Shown piece by piece: positions 1-10,402 of a stretch of DNA of 64,000 bases. A program made the translations under genes and the position numbers. This DNA is from an uncultured Clostridia bacterium (GTDB lineage: Bacteria; Bacillota; Clostridia; Oscillospirales; Acutalibacteraceae). The notes below the pieces were generated by a model that was not told where the DNA came from, made no database searches, and saw nothing but the letters and a program-made list of their open reading frames with translations. The stretch covers positions 1 through 64,000 of the forward strand of contig CANRNQ010000004.1 of NCBI GenBank assembly GCA_947632045.1, written 5' to 3'. Every line of letters starts with the position of its first letter. Position 1 is the stretch's first letter.

Positions 1-24
1 TCAAAAGACCTCTCGAAAGTCTGC

Positions 25-74
25 AAACCCGCATAAATACTGGGTTTTTACGACTTCTCAACTTATTCCCACTC
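25..74. other. possible integration site at guaA 3' end
   Basis: The last codons of guaA (GAGTGGGAATAA read on the minus strand, 63-74) match the sequence used as attachment core by several integrative elements that insert at the 3' end of guaA in Firmicutes. Immediately beyond it an inverted repeat AAACCC/GGGTTT (25-30 and 42-47) is followed by TTTTTA on the plus strand, so it could also be a terminator for a plus-strand transcript entering from the left. No integrase is visible because the window ends here. This is an inference from site identity only. Confidence 0.25.
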
Positions 75-1604
75 AATGGTTGCGGGGGGCTTGCTCGTTA
101 TGTCGTAGACTACGCGGTTTACGTTTTTAACCTCGTTTATTATCCTGCCGCTGACCTTTGCAAGCACATCGTACGGTATGCGCGCCCAATCGGCCGTCAT
201 AAAGTCGCTCGTCGTCACTCCTCTGAGAGCCACCGTGTAATCGTATGTGCGGCCGTCGCCCATTACGCCGACGCTCCGAACATTGGTCAAAACCGCAAAA
301 TACTGGTTTATACTGCGGTCAAGTCCGGCGTTTGCTATCTCCTCGCGGAAGATGGCGTCCGCATCCTTTAATATGTCGAGCTTGTCCTCGGTTATCTCTC
401 CCATCACCCTTATAGCGAGTCCCGGTCCCGGGAACGGCTGTCGCCATACAAGGAAGTCAGGTATTCCAAGCTCTGTGCCGGCCCTTCTGACCTCGTCCTT
501 AAACAGATCCCTCAGCGGCTCTACAAGCCCGACAAAGCCTATATCGTCCGGCAGTCCTCCGACATTGTGATGACTTTTTATCGTTTCCGCCTCGCCTACT
601 CCGCTTTCAACCACATCGGGATATATCGTACCCTGACAAAGATAGCCTGTCGATCCGAGCTTTCTCGCTTCCTCCTCGAAAACCCTGATGAACTCCTCGC
701 CTATTATCTTTCTCTTTCTCTCGGGGTCGCTCACTCCCTTGAGCTTCTCAAGGAAGCGCTCCTTAGCGTCGACTCTTATCAAATTCATATCGAATTGGCG
801 GCGGAACACCTGCTCTACCTCGTCGCCCTCGTTTTTGCGCAGCAGTCCGTGGTCAACAAATATACAGGTGAGCCTTTTTCCGATAGCCTTATGCACCAAA
901 ACTGCCGCGACCGACGAATCAACTCCGCCCGACAGTCCGCATACAACCGTATCGTCCCCTACCTGCCGCTTTATCTTCTCTATCGTATCCTTTACAAACG
1001 ACGACATTTCCCAGTCGCCGCTGCATCCGCAGACATTGTAAAGAAAGTTTCTGAGCATTGCGCTGCCGTTTTCCGTGTGCTGTACCTCGGGGTGGAACTG
1101 CATTGCGCAAAGCCCCTTCTCTTTGTTCTCCATCGCGACGACCGGACAATGCTCGCTTTTTGCAGTAACATCAAAGCCGACAGGCGGCTTTGCTATGTAA
1201 TCCGTATGGCTCATCCAGCAGACTCCCCTTTCGGGCAGTCCGCAAAACAGCTTTGAAGCCGAATCAAAGCTCGCCTCGGTGTTGCCGTACTCCTTAACCT
1301 CGGAGCTTGCCACCTCGCCGCCGAGCGTATATGCCATAAGCTGCGCGCCGTAGCATATTCCCAATATAGGCACTCCGCAGCCGAAAAGCTCGGGGTCGCA
1401 CTTAGGGGCGCTCTTATCATATACGCTGTTCGGGCCTCCTGTGAAGATAACTCCCTTATAGCCCGCCTCGAGTATCTCCTTCGCCGTCGTTTTGTAGGAT
1501 TTTATCTCGCAGAAAACATTCTGCTCTCTGACTCGCCTTGCGATAAGCTGGCAATACTGACCTCCGAAGTCCATTACCAGTACCGCTTCATTCTTACGCT
1601 CCAT
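63..1604 (-). CDS. guaA: GMP synthase (glutamine-hydrolysing)
   Basis: Converts XMP, glutamine and ATP to GMP, the last step of guanylate synthesis, in the cytoplasm. The 513-residue length is standard. The N-terminal class I amidotransferase domain carries the nucleophile in GICYGAQ (Cys84) and the FHPEV histidine motif; the central ATP-pyrophosphatase domain has the PP-loop SGGVDSS; the C-terminal dimerisation domain ends TIEWE. It is the last gene of the minus-strand purine cluster, starting 21 bp after the purA stop, so the two are probably co-transcribed. No guanine riboswitch is visible in front of the operon. Identification is secure. Confidence 0.97.
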   Translation of the reverse strand: MERKNEAVLVMDFGGQYCQLIARRVREQNVFCEIKSYKTTAKEILEAGYKGVIFTGGPNSVYDKSAPKCDPELFGCGVPILGICYGAQLMAYTLGGEVASSEVKEYGNTEASFDSASKLFCGLPERGVCWMSHTDYIAKPPVGFDVTAKSEHCPVVAMENKEKGLCAMQFHPEVQHTENGSAMLRNFLYNVCGCSGDWEMSSFVKDTIEKIKRQVGDDTVVCGLSGGVDSSVAAVLVHKAIGKRLTCIFVDHGLLRKNEGDEVEQVFRRQFDMNLIRVDAKERFLEKLKGVSDPERKRKIIGEEFIRVFEEEARKLGSTGYLCQGTIYPDVVESGVGEAETIKSHHNVGGLPDDIGFVGLVEPLRDLFKDEVRRAGTELGIPDFLVWRQPFPGPGLAIRVMGEITEDKLDILKDADAIFREEIANAGLDRSINQYFAVLTNVRSVGVMGDGRTYDYTVALRGVTTSDFMTADWARIPYDVLAKVSGRIINEVKNVNRVVYDITSKPPATIEWE

Positions 1605-1625
1605 ATCAACACCCCGATTTTCAGA

Positions 1626-2906
1626 TCATCTGTAAATTATATCGTCCCTTGACGCTCCGTTTGATACTATCCCTATCGGTATTCCTATCTGCTCCTCGGC
1701 GAACTCTATATATTTTTTGCAGTTGTCGGGAAGCTCGTCGTAATTCTTTATGCCCGAAATATCACATTTCCAGCCCGGCATATTTTTGAGTATCGGCTTG
1801 CATCTTTTGAGCTTTGTCGTAGAGGGGAAGTAATCTATCTCCTCGCCGTCGAGCTCATAGCCCACGCACACCGGTATCTCGTCGAGGTAGCCCAGCACGT
1901 CGAGAACCGTAAATGCTATCTTTGTCGTTCCCTGCACGCGGCAACCGTATCTCGTCGCGACAAGGTCGAGCCAGCCCATTCTTCTCGGTCTGCCCGTGGT
2001 CGCGCCGTATTCTCCGCCGTCTCCGCCTCTGCGGCGCAGCTCGTCTGCGGTTTCCTTGTCGTGTATCTCGCTTACAAATTCTCCGGCTCCCACTGCCGAC
2101 GAATACGCCTTTACGACCGTCACTATCTCCTTTATCTCATACGGCGGTATTCCCGCTCCAACCGCGCCGTAGCCCGCTATCGTATTCGACGAGGTGACCA
2201 TGGGATAAATGCCGAAGTCCGTATCCTTAAGCGCTCCGAGCTGACCCTCGAGCAGGATATTTTTGCCTTCGCGCACCGCTTTGTAGAGAAAATCGAAGGT
2301 ATCCGCCACATAGGGTGCGAGCATTTCCCTGTACTCCATGAGCTTATTGAATATTTCCTCCTCGGTGATCGGCGGTTTATTATATAGGTTTTTAAGCGTC
2401 GCGTTTTTGATTTCAAGGACGTGCTTTATCTTTTGCTTGAGTGAATCCACGTCGTCGAAAAGCTCGTTGACCTGAAAGCCTATCTTTGAAAATTTGTCGG
2501 CGTAAAACGGGGCTATACCCGATTTTGTGGAGCCGAAGGAGTTTTTGCCGAGGCGCTCCTCCTCGTAGCAGTCGAACGCCACATGATAGGGCATTACTAT
2601 CTGCGCTCTGTCTGACACGAGCACCTTTGGCGCGGGCACTCCTCTTGACTCCAGATCCGCGAGCTCCTTTATAAGATTTTCGACGCTCAGCGCGACTCCG
2701 TTGCCGATTATATTAATTATATTGCTGTGAAAAACGCCAGACGGGAGCTGGTGCAGGGCGAACTTGCCGTAATTGTTGACTATCGTATGTCCTGCGTTGC
2801 TTCCGCCCTGAAAGCGGATAACTATATCCGAATCCTCGGCAAGAACGTCCGTTATTTTGCCCTTGCCCTCGTCGCCCCAGTTGGCGCCCACTATTGCTTT
2901 TATCAT
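1626..2906 (-). CDS. purA: adenylosuccinate synthetase
   Basis: Forms adenylosuccinate from IMP, aspartate and GTP, the committed step toward AMP. The 426-residue protein begins with the family signature GANWGDEGKGK (P-loop and catalytic Asp/Lys), followed by GGSNAGHT; TTGRPRRMGWLD lies in the IMP-binding region. It sits between purB and guaA on the same strand, which places both IMP-consuming branches (purA and guaA) at the end of the cluster. The 276-bp gap separating it from purB holds cloverleaf element A, so purA-guaA may also have their own promoter. Identification is secure. Confidence 0.97.
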   Translation of the reverse strand: MIKAIVGANWGDEGKGKITDVLAEDSDIVIRFQGGSNAGHTIVNNYGKFALHQLPSGVFHSNIINIIGNGVALSVENLIKELADLESRGVPAPKVLVSDRAQIVMPYHVAFDCYEEERLGKNSFGSTKSGIAPFYADKFSKIGFQVNELFDDVDSLKQKIKHVLEIKNATLKNLYNKPPITEEEIFNKLMEYREMLAPYVADTFDFLYKAVREGKNILLEGQLGALKDTDFGIYPMVTSSNTIAGYGAVGAGIPPYEIKEIVTVVKAYSSAVGAGEFVSEIHDKETADELRRRGGDGGEYGATTGRPRRMGWLDLVATRYGCRVQGTTKIAFTVLDVLGYLDEIPVCVGYELDGEEIDYFPSTTKLKRCKPILKNMPGWKCDISGIKNYDELPDNCKKYIEFAEEQIGIPIGIVSNGASRDDIIYR

Positions 2907-3013
2907 TTTTATCTCCTCCGTTTGTTTATTTTGGCCGATATAACGACAGAGAGGTTAGCCCTGCCTCCGTATACGGGGACACGGCTAACGTTTCCGAACT
3001 GTGCTTTACCGCT

Positions 3014-3136
3014 GCGCGGCGGCTGCCCTGAGCTGCCTGCGGCAGCTCAGGCGATATCCGTGTAAAAAATTGCCCTGTGGCAATTTTACACGGATATCGG
3101 CTTCCTCGCTTCGCGAGGAAGCGGCAGCCGCCGCGC
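3014..3136. repeat. cloverleaf element A (divergent copy)
   Basis: The outer stem pairs 3014-3027 with 3123-3136 (14 bp, perfect). It encloses three abutting arms: 3027-3051 (CTGAGCTGCC with its complement, loop TGC), 3052-3099 (GATATCCGTG stem with a 2-nt bulge) and 3100-3122 (CTTCCTCG with CGAGGAAG). Almost every base is paired, and position 3027 can pair in either the outer stem or arm 1. The arm sequences differ from elements B-E, G and H, but the architecture is the same. It begins 46 bp after the purB stop. A further perfect hairpin (10-bp stem, 3135-3157) lies between it and purB. Confidence 0.8.
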
Positions 3137-3157
3137 CCGCGCGCGAAGCGCGCGGGC
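3135..3157 (-). terminator. strong hairpin after purB
   Basis: A perfect 10-bp GC stem, GCCCGCGCGC/GCGCGCGGGC, with a GAA loop lies 26 bp downstream of the purB stop. There is no clear T-run on the minus strand, so it may act as an mRNA 3' stabiliser or be part of the element A complex rather than a true intrinsic terminator. Confidence 0.4.
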
Positions 3158-3182
3158 TTGCCGGATTAAGCCGGCTACAATA

Positions 3183-4613
3183 TTATACGTTTATCTCAGC
3201 CCTGTAATTCTCCATACCCTCGTATGGCTTCAGGGCGTTTTTTACGTCGTTGTTTATAAAGTCCTCAGTCTGCTGCGGGGCGCGCCCCACATACTTTTCA
3301 GGACTTATTATGCTGTTTAGCTGTTCAAGCGTCACCCCAAACGCCGGGTCTGCGGCTATTCTCTCGAGCAGGTCGTTCTCGCCGCCCTCCTCCTTGATGA
3401 CTCTTGAAGCCGCCATCGAGTGGACGCGTATGCGCTCGTGCAGCTCCTGACGGTTTCCGCCGGCCTTTACCGCGTCCATCATAATATTTTCTGTCGCCAT
3501 AAACGGCAGCTCCTTGCGCAGCCTCTGCTCTATTACCTTTTCATATACGACAAGGCCGTCTGCGACGTTCGCGTACAGATTTAAAATTCCATCGGTCGCC
3601 AAAAACGCCTCGGCTACGCTTATCCTCTTATTCGCAGAGTCGTCGAGCGTTCTCTCGAACCACTGGGTGGAGGCCGTCATTGCAGGATTCAGCTCCGCGG
3701 CTATAACGTACCTCGCAAGGCTCGCTATTCTTTCACTTCTCATAGGGTTGCGCTTGTACGCCATCGCGGAAGAGCCTATCTGATTTTTCTCAAACGGCTC
3801 CTCTATCTCCTTCAGGTGCTGAAGAAGTCTTATATCGTTGGAGAACTTGGCGGCGCTCTGCGCTATTCCGCTGAGCACGGCGAGCATCTGATGGTCGAGC
3901 TTTCTCGAATAGGTCTGACCCGAAACGGCAAAGCACGCCTTATATCCCATCTTTTCCGCTATCCTGCGGTCGAGCTCGCGACATTTCTCGTGGTCGCCGT
4001 CAAACAGCTCCAAAAAGCTCGCCTGAGTTCCCGTGGTGCCCTTTGAGCCCAAAAGCTTCGCCTTGCCGAGCTGAAACTCAACGTCCTCAAGGTCCATCAG
4101 CAGATCCTGTATCCAGAGCGTGGCTCTCTTGCCGACCGTTGTCGGCTGAGCGGGCTGGAAGTGCGTAAAGGCGAGGGTTGGCAGAGCCTTGTATTTCATG
4201 GCGAAGGCGCTCAGCTCCTTTATTACGGTAACGAGCTTGTCCCTGAGATATTCGAGAGCCTCCGTCATTATTATAATATCAGTATTGTCGCCGACATAGC
4301 AGCTCGTCGCACCGAGGTGGATTATTCCCTTGGCCTTGGGGCACTGTACGCCATAGGCGTAAACGTGCGACATCACGTCGTGGCGAACGAGCTTTTCCCT
4401 CTCGACAGCTACGTCGTAATTTATGTCGTCGGCGTGCTCCTTAAGCTCGTCTATCTGCTCCTGAGTTATCGGCAGTCCGAGCTCCATTTCAGCCTCGGCA
4501 AGCGCTATCCACAGTCTGCGCCAGGTTCTGAACTTCTTGTCGGGCGAAAATATGTATTTCATTTTCTTGTCGGCGTATCTTGATGAAAGCGGGGATTCGT
4601 AAACGTCCTTCAT
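3183..4613 (-). CDS. purB: adenylosuccinate lyase
   Basis: Cleaves SAICAR to AICAR plus fumarate and adenylosuccinate to AMP plus fumarate. The 476-residue protein belongs to the fumarase/aspartase superfamily; the signature loop GSSAMAYKRNPMRSE is complete, and THFQPAQPTTVGKR carries a conserved catalytic-region histidine. Its length is of the longer, eukaryote-like adenylosuccinate lyase type. It starts only 4 bp after the purF stop, so it is translated from the same mRNA. Fumarate produced here could feed the fumarase encoded near 53 kb. Confidence 0.96.
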   Translation of the reverse strand: MKDVYESPLSSRYADKKMKYIFSPDKKFRTWRRLWIALAEAEMELGLPITQEQIDELKEHADDINYDVAVEREKLVRHDVMSHVYAYGVQCPKAKGIIHLGATSCYVGDNTDIIIMTEALEYLRDKLVTVIKELSAFAMKYKALPTLAFTHFQPAQPTTVGKRATLWIQDLLMDLEDVEFQLGKAKLLGSKGTTGTQASFLELFDGDHEKCRELDRRIAEKMGYKACFAVSGQTYSRKLDHQMLAVLSGIAQSAAKFSNDIRLLQHLKEIEEPFEKNQIGSSAMAYKRNPMRSERIASLARYVIAAELNPAMTASTQWFERTLDDSANKRISVAEAFLATDGILNLYANVADGLVVYEKVIEQRLRKELPFMATENIMMDAVKAGGNRQELHERIRVHSMAASRVIKEEGGENDLLERIAADPAFGVTLEQLNSIISPEKYVGRAPQQTEDFINNDVKNALKPYEGMENYRAEINV

Positions 4614-4617
4614 TTGA

Positions 4618-6099
4618 TTATCCTTTCTTTCCTATACACTCGTTTTGTTTGCTGTAATTCATGCCGCCTCTCTCCTTACCGGCGAGCATTTTCTCCGTCG
4701 TTTCGGCGGGGTACCTGCCGGTAAAGCAAGCATCACAAAAGCCGCAGCCGCTGTTTAGGAGCATTTCCGGCAGCTTGTCCGCAGGCAAAAAGCCTATTGA
4801 GTCCGCGCCGCTTATTTTGCCTATCTCTTCGATGGTGTAGTTGCAGGCGATAAGCTCCTCCTTTGAGGGAATGTCCGTGCCGTAATAGCACGGCCACATA
4901 AACGGCGGCGAGCTTATTCGGAGATGTACCTCCTTTGCGCCGGCGTCCTTTAACATTCTCACTATCCTGTCGCAGGTGGTGCCGCGCACTATGCTGTCGT
5001 CAAGCATGACCACTCTCTTTCCTCTTACCGTGTTGCAAAGCGGATTGAGCTTTATCCTTACGCTCTTCATTCTCTCCTTTTGCGTCGGCTTGATAAAGGT
5101 CCTGCCTATATATCCGTTTTTGACTATGCCCTTTTCATAGGGTATGCCGCTTTCCTCGCTGTAGCCGATAGCGGCGTCGATGCCCGATTCCGGCACGCCT
5201 ATGACTAAATCCGCCTCGACGGGAAACTCCCGCGCGAGTATCCTGCCCGCCTGCTTTCTCGCCTCGTAAACGCCTATTCCGTCTATAACGGAATCCGTGC
5301 GGGCAAAATATATGTACTCGAAAACGCACAGCGATTTCTTTCCGCCGCAGTGGTCTTTTATCGAGCGCACGCCGTCGTCGTCAACAACGACTATCTCGCC
5401 CGGCTCAACGTCGCGGACAAACTCCGCTCCGGCAGCGTCGAGCGCCGCCGTTTCACTGGCGAATACCACCGTGTCGTTTATTCTGCCCATGCAAAGCGGG
5501 CGGAAGCCGTGCGGATCGCGAGCCGCTATGAGCTTTCTCGGGCTCATAACAAGCAGGGAGTACGCGCCGTTTATCTGGTACATCGCGCGCCTTACCGCCT
5601 CCTCGACCGAGTGGCTCTTTATTCGCTCCCTCGCGATAACATAAGCTATGACCTCGGAGTCTATCGTTGTCTGGAAAATAGCGCCCCTGTGCTCAAGCTC
5701 TCGGCGCAGCTCAACTGCGTTTGTCAGGTTTCCGTTGTGCGCTATCGCGATAACGCCCTTTACATACCTCATAACGAGCGGCTGGGAATTTTCTCTCACG
5801 CTGCCGCCCGCAGTCGAGTAGCGCACATGGGACACGGCTATCTGACCGTCGAGGCTGTCGAGTATCTTGTTGTTAAACACCTCGCTGACAAGCCCCATAT
5901 CCTTGTGGCTGCTTATAACTCCGCAGTCGTTCACCGCTATGCCGCAGCTCTCCTGACCTCTGTGCTGGAGCGCGAGCAGACCGTTGTAGCAGGCGTAGGC
6001 GGGGTTCAGGGCGCCGTCGCTGTATATTCCGAAAACGCCGCATTCCTCGTGCAGCCCCTCCGGCTTGAAGTTATCAAATGAAAAATCCAAAAAATTCAC
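4618..6099 (-). CDS. purF: amidophosphoribosyltransferase
   Basis: Catalyses the first committed step of purine synthesis, PRPP plus glutamine to phosphoribosylamine. The N-terminal Ntn-hydrolase domain has its catalytic cysteine in EECGVFGIY (Cys20), preceded by about 19 residues that must be removed, as in the Bacillus propeptide-type enzyme. The PRPP-binding motif VVMLDDSIVRGTT is present. The C-terminal GCGFCDACFTGRYP supplies cysteines of the kind that bind the oxygen-sensitive 4Fe-4S cluster. Start is GTG at 6099, or possibly TTG at 6090, with GGGGTG upstream. It lies between purC and purB. Confidence 0.95.
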   Translation of the reverse strand: MNFLDFSFDNFKPEGLHEECGVFGIYSDGALNPAYACYNGLLALQHRGQESCGIAVNDCGVISSHKDMGLVSEVFNNKILDSLDGQIAVSHVRYSTAGGSVRENSQPLVMRYVKGVIAIAHNGNLTNAVELRRELEHRGAIFQTTIDSEVIAYVIARERIKSHSVEEAVRRAMYQINGAYSLLVMSPRKLIAARDPHGFRPLCMGRINDTVVFASETAALDAAGAEFVRDVEPGEIVVVDDDGVRSIKDHCGGKKSLCVFEYIYFARTDSVIDGIGVYEARKQAGRILAREFPVEADLVIGVPESGIDAAIGYSEESGIPYEKGIVKNGYIGRTFIKPTQKERMKSVRIKLNPLCNTVRGKRVVMLDDSIVRGTTCDRIVRMLKDAGAKEVHLRISSPPFMWPCYYGTDIPSKEELIACNYTIEEIGKISGADSIGFLPADKLPEMLLNSGCGFCDACFTGRYPAETTEKMLAGKERGGMNYSKQNECIGKKG

Positions 6100-6168
6100 C
6101 CCAAAAGCTTTTTTAATTATTTCTTCTTCGGCTTTAATATTTATTCACTTGATTTATTTTGCTGCGGA

Positions 6169-6873
6169 TCAAAGTCCTATTCTTTTCATAACCTCGGCGT
6201 ATGCCTCCTCGACTCCGCCCATATCGCGGCGAAAGCGATCCTTGTCGAGCTTCTCCTGAGTGTTTACGTCCCAGAAGCGGCAGGTGTCCGGCGAGATCTC
6301 GTCGGCAAGCAGGATCTCTCCCTTGTATCTGCCGAACTCTAACTTGAAGTCGATAAGGTCTATGTTTACGCTCAAGAAAAACTCCTTCATTATTTCGTTT
6401 ATCTTAAGAGCCATCTCGGCTATTGTGTCTATCTCTTCTTTTGTCGCGAGTCCGGCGGCAAGAATATGATACTCGTTTACTATCGGGTCGCCAAGGTCGT
6501 CGTTTTTATAGCAAAATTCGAGCACCGTCGTTTTCATAGGGGTGCCCTCCGGCAATCCAAGGCGCTTTGAAAGGCTGCCCGCCGCCTTATTCCTGACAAT
6601 TACCTCAAGCGGCACTATCTCAACTCTCTTTAAAACGGTGTCGCGGTCGCTGAGCTCCTCAACATAATCTGTTTTTATGCCCTTTTCCTCAAGGAGCTTA
6701 AACATAAAGTTTGACATCTTGTTGTTTACAACGCCCTTGCCGACTATCGTACCCTTTTTCTCGCCGTTGAACGCGGTCGCGTCGTCCTTATATGAAACTA
6801 TGCACAAATCGGGATCCAACGTTTCAAAAACCTTTTTTGCCTTGCCCTCATAAATTTGCTTGCCTTTTTCCAT
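6169..6873 (-). CDS. purC: SAICAR synthetase
   Basis: Ligates aspartate to CAIR to give SAICAR. The 234-residue protein starts [18 protein letters not shown], the usual N-terminal ATP-binding strand, and carries [14 protein letters not shown] and [12 protein letters not shown], the substrate-binding signature. It is the first gene of the minus-strand purine cluster and has a recognisable sigma-A promoter about 75 bp upstream. purD, purH, purN, purM, purL and purE are not in this window. Confidence 0.97.
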   Translation of the reverse strand: MEKGKQIYEGKAKKVFETLDPDLCIVSYKDDATAFNGEKKGTIVGKGVVNNKMSNFMFKLLEEKGIKTDYVEELSDRDTVLKRVEIVPLEVIVRNKAAGSLSKRLGLPEGTPMKTTVLEFCYKNDDLGDPIVNEYHILAAGLATKEEIDTIAEMALKINEIMKEFFLSVNIDLIDFKLEFGRYKGEILLADEISPDTCRFWDVNTQEKLDKDRFRRDMGGVEEAYAEVMKRIGL

Positions 6874-6946
6874 GAAAAAAACCCCTCTCGTTTAAATTAA
6901 CAAATATTTTTCGTTTGCTTAAAAAATGAAACAGAAAATCATTTTA

Positions 6947-6975
6947 ATTATACTCTAATAAGGCGATTTTAGCAA
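6947..6975 (-). promoter_or_regulatory. promoter of the pur operon
   Basis: TTGCTA, a 17-bp spacer and TATAAT read on the minus strand, about 75 bp before the purC start. No purine riboswitch fold or PurR-type box is evident between it and the gene. Confidence 0.65.
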
Positions 6976-7068
6976 CAGCAATTTAAACTTTGGCTAAGAA
7001 AAAGCGAAAAGTGATTTTTTTATTTTATTTTTTGTCATTTTTGCATTAAAATTACCGCTCGGTTTGGG

Positions 7069-7090
7069 AAAAGCAACCGAATTATGCAAC
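7069..7090. promoter_or_regulatory. inverted repeat upstream of gdhA promoter
   Basis: TCGGTT (7069-7074) and AACCGA (7085-7090) form a 6-bp inverted repeat with a 10-bp spacer, about 27 bp upstream of the gdhA -35 box. Its position in the divergent purC/gdhA region suits a regulator site. No family is assigned. Confidence 0.3.
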
Positions 7091-7116
7091 TCAAACTAAA
7101 AAATATTGCAAAATTC

Positions 7117-8596
<1,480 letters not shown>

Positions 8597-8633
8597 TTTA
8601 TAAATTTGTTTTAATATAACAACTAATATAACA

Positions 8634-8665
8634 ACGGGGCTGTTTGTCGCAGCCCCGTTTTGTTT
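8634..8665 (+). terminator. gdhA terminator
   Basis: ACGGGGCTG pairs with CAGCCCCGT around a 7-nt loop, followed by TTTTGTTT. Classic intrinsic terminator 38 bp after the gdhA stop. Confidence 0.85.
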
Positions 8666-8739
8666 GGATATCTCTATTTTTAAGCGAGCTCTTACCGCGC
8701 AATCGGATAAGGCTTTAAATCAAGGGATAAGGTATCCCC

Positions 8740-9657
8740 TTATTTGAGCAGGGTGTAAAACGTATCAGGCCCCGCTATGCCGTCGATCTCAATGCCGAAA
8801 AGATTTTGATGAGCCATAACGGCGTCGTGAGTTTTAGCTCCAAATTCTCCGTCGAAGCCGCCTGTGTTGTAGCCCTGACAAATTAATGCCGCCTGCAAAA
8901 TATAGACATACCTGCCGCTGTCGCCAAGACGCAAAAGTCTGACGGCGGCTTTTGTGTTTGCTCCCATAATTCCGTCAACCTCTAAGCCCGCCTTGTAGGT
9001 TTTGTTCAAATAAACCTGAAGCGAGCCGACTATCGCGGATTTCGTTTCTTTGCCGTATTCGCCGTCGAGGGCGCAGCGTGTACCATAGGTGTTATTCAGC
9101 CACTGCTGCACCTTCCTTATACTCTCCTTGCCGCGGTCGTTTTGACTCTGAGTTGACGGGGCTTTATACGAGCTGTCGACAAGAGCCCAGTTTGGGCGGT
9201 AATAGCCGTTTATTCTTCCGCTGTATAAGGGATATGAGCGGCGGCACACGGTGGACGAGGTATTCGTGCCGTTTGCGTTGCCCTCGATTGTGTGAACGTA
9301 TCCGTCCTTGACAAACTCGACGATGGAAACGTGGTCGCTGAAATATTTGTCGTGTCCCGGGTAATATCCAAGTCCGTTCCATGTAAAGGATATTATATCG
9401 CCGAGCACGGGCACGCTGTTGTTGCCCTCATACCACTTGCCCCAGCCTTTTTCTACGCTTTCACGCGCGATAGAGCCGGCTCCCGCTGTCTTTACGACGC
9501 ATTTGCCTATCGCCCCAACGTCGGACGCGCATTTGGACACAAATTCCGCGCACCACGCGGTGCCCGAAGGATTTCCGAAATATTCGTTGAAAATTTTGCA
9601 GTCGCGGCCTATGTAGCCTGCGGCCGCCTTTACAAATTTCTCTGCTATTGTTGCCAT
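8740..9657 (-). CDS. phage-type endolysin: CHAP amidase with two peptidoglycan-binding repeats
   Basis: A 305-residue cell-wall hydrolase. Residues 1 to about 155 form a CHAP-like cysteine peptidase/amidase domain with the catalytic Cys in GTAWCAEFVSKC and the His in FSDHVSIVEF; VPVLGDIISFTW is a typical CHAP strand. The C-terminal part has two PG_binding_1-type repeats (about 178-240 and 245-305, with LDGEYGKETKSAI and FDGEFGAKTHDAV). No signal peptide, as expected for an enzyme released through a holin. It follows the holin gene by 19 bp and ends a three-gene lysis cassette with no phage structural genes nearby. GGGGG 8 bp upstream supports the start. Confidence 0.88.
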   Translation of the reverse strand: MATIAEKFVKAAAGYIGRDCKIFNEYFGNPSGTAWCAEFVSKCASDVGAIGKCVVKTAGAGSIARESVEKGWGKWYEGNNSVPVLGDIISFTWNGLGYYPGHDKYFSDHVSIVEFVKDGYVHTIEGNANGTNTSSTVCRRSYPLYSGRINGYYRPNWALVDSSYKAPSTQSQNDRGKESIRKVQQWLNNTYGTRCALDGEYGKETKSAIVGSLQVYLNKTYKAGLEVDGIMGANTKAAVRLLRLGDSGRYVYILQAALICQGYNTGGFDGEFGAKTHDAVMAHQNLFGIEIDGIAGPDTFYTLLK

Positions 9658-9676
9658 TGAATTACCCCCAAGACGA

Positions 9677-9961
9677 TCAATTTTTGTTTGGCTGCTTGTA
9701 TGTCATCGCCCTGCCGCTGTCGGAAAATCCGCTTGTGGTCGGGTCTGTTATAACGCCGAGAAACGAAAAAACAGACATTACAGCCGTCGCGATGAGATAC
9801 GGGTTAGAGATGAAGGACTTGAAAAAGTTTAAAACGCTTTCCCAGCTTGTAAAATCCGAGCCGCTCAGCCCGAGGTAGGACATAACGGGCGCGAGAAAAA
9901 CGCCTATTGCGCCTATCCAAAACTGAGGACTTTTTGCTCTTACCTTCCAGTTGATTTTCAT
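9677..9961 (-). CDS. phiLC3-family holin
   Basis: A 94-residue membrane protein beginning MKINWKVRAKSPQFWIGAIG and containing TDPTTSGFSDSGRAMTY, which matches the phage phiLC3 holin family along its whole length: a hydrophobic segment near residues 14-30, the W-rich SDFTSWESVLNF, and a second hydrophobic segment near 52-70. Holins make the membrane lesions that let an endolysin reach the wall. Start chosen at MKINWK because GGAGAT lies just upstream; an in-frame ATG 11 codons earlier has no such site. It sits between the one-TM protein and the endolysin. Confidence 0.9.
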   Translation of the reverse strand: MKINWKVRAKSPQFWIGAIGVFLAPVMSYLGLSGSDFTSWESVLNFFKSFISNPYLIATAVMSVFSFLGVITDPTTSGFSDSGRAMTYKQPNKN

Positions 9962-10027
9962 TTTATCTCTCCTTTTTCTGTAAATATATGTCATACTGCC
10001 TGTCTTAAATTCCTTTGCTTAAATAAT

Positions 10028-10402
10028 TTATTTTTCTATCTGCCACTCTGTGCTCATTTTGCGGTATATTTCACGCACAAACGAGTTGCCGCCGAGGAGT
10101 ATGTAGGTGTCGTAAATCGCCGTTATATTTTCAAGCTCATACGCGTGAAGCTTTTTTTCCGGCAGTCTTTTGTAATAAAGCCTGACGATGTCGTCGCGAA
10201 GCAGACACTTCAAGGCCTCGCGGTTCAGCCGTGCCTCGGTTTTGCGCGACTCCTCGTCCGCAAGCTGGCTGTCAAGCAGCGCCTTTAGCCTGAGCGCCCT
10301 TGCCACTCTTGTGCGCAGAGGCTTTATTATTATAGTTAAAAGCGTGACCGCCGATACAACAAAGGCCGTTACCGCACCGGCGTCCTTTATAAAATCAAGC
10401 AT
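10028..10402 (-). CDS. small membrane protein of the lysis cassette
   Basis: A 124-residue protein with one hydrophobic segment (about residues 9-27), a basic stretch (KPLRTRVARALRLK) and a charged, probably helical C-terminal region. I do not recognise a family. Its place in front of a phiLC3 holin and an endolysin, same strand, 66 bp before the holin, is where Firmicute phages keep small accessory lysis proteins, so a role as a second holin or a holin regulator is a reasonable inference. Its Shine-Dalgarno sequence is spaced 14 nt from this start but 7 nt from a five-triplet overlapping mini-ORF. Confidence 0.7.
   Translation of the reverse strand: MLDFIKDAGAVTAFVVSAVTLLTIIIKPLRTRVARALRLKALLDSQLADEESRKTEARLNREALKCLLRDDIVRLYYKRLPEKKLHAYELENITAIYDTYILLGGNSFVREIYRKMSTEWQIEK

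Noticed and set aside
6874-6946. Guanine/adenine riboswitch before purC
   Set aside because: The leader is short and AT-rich and lacks the purine aptamer core and a terminator hairpin.
8740-10402. Prophage
   Set aside because: Only lysis genes are present; no integrase, capsid, tail or replication genes within tens of kilobases.
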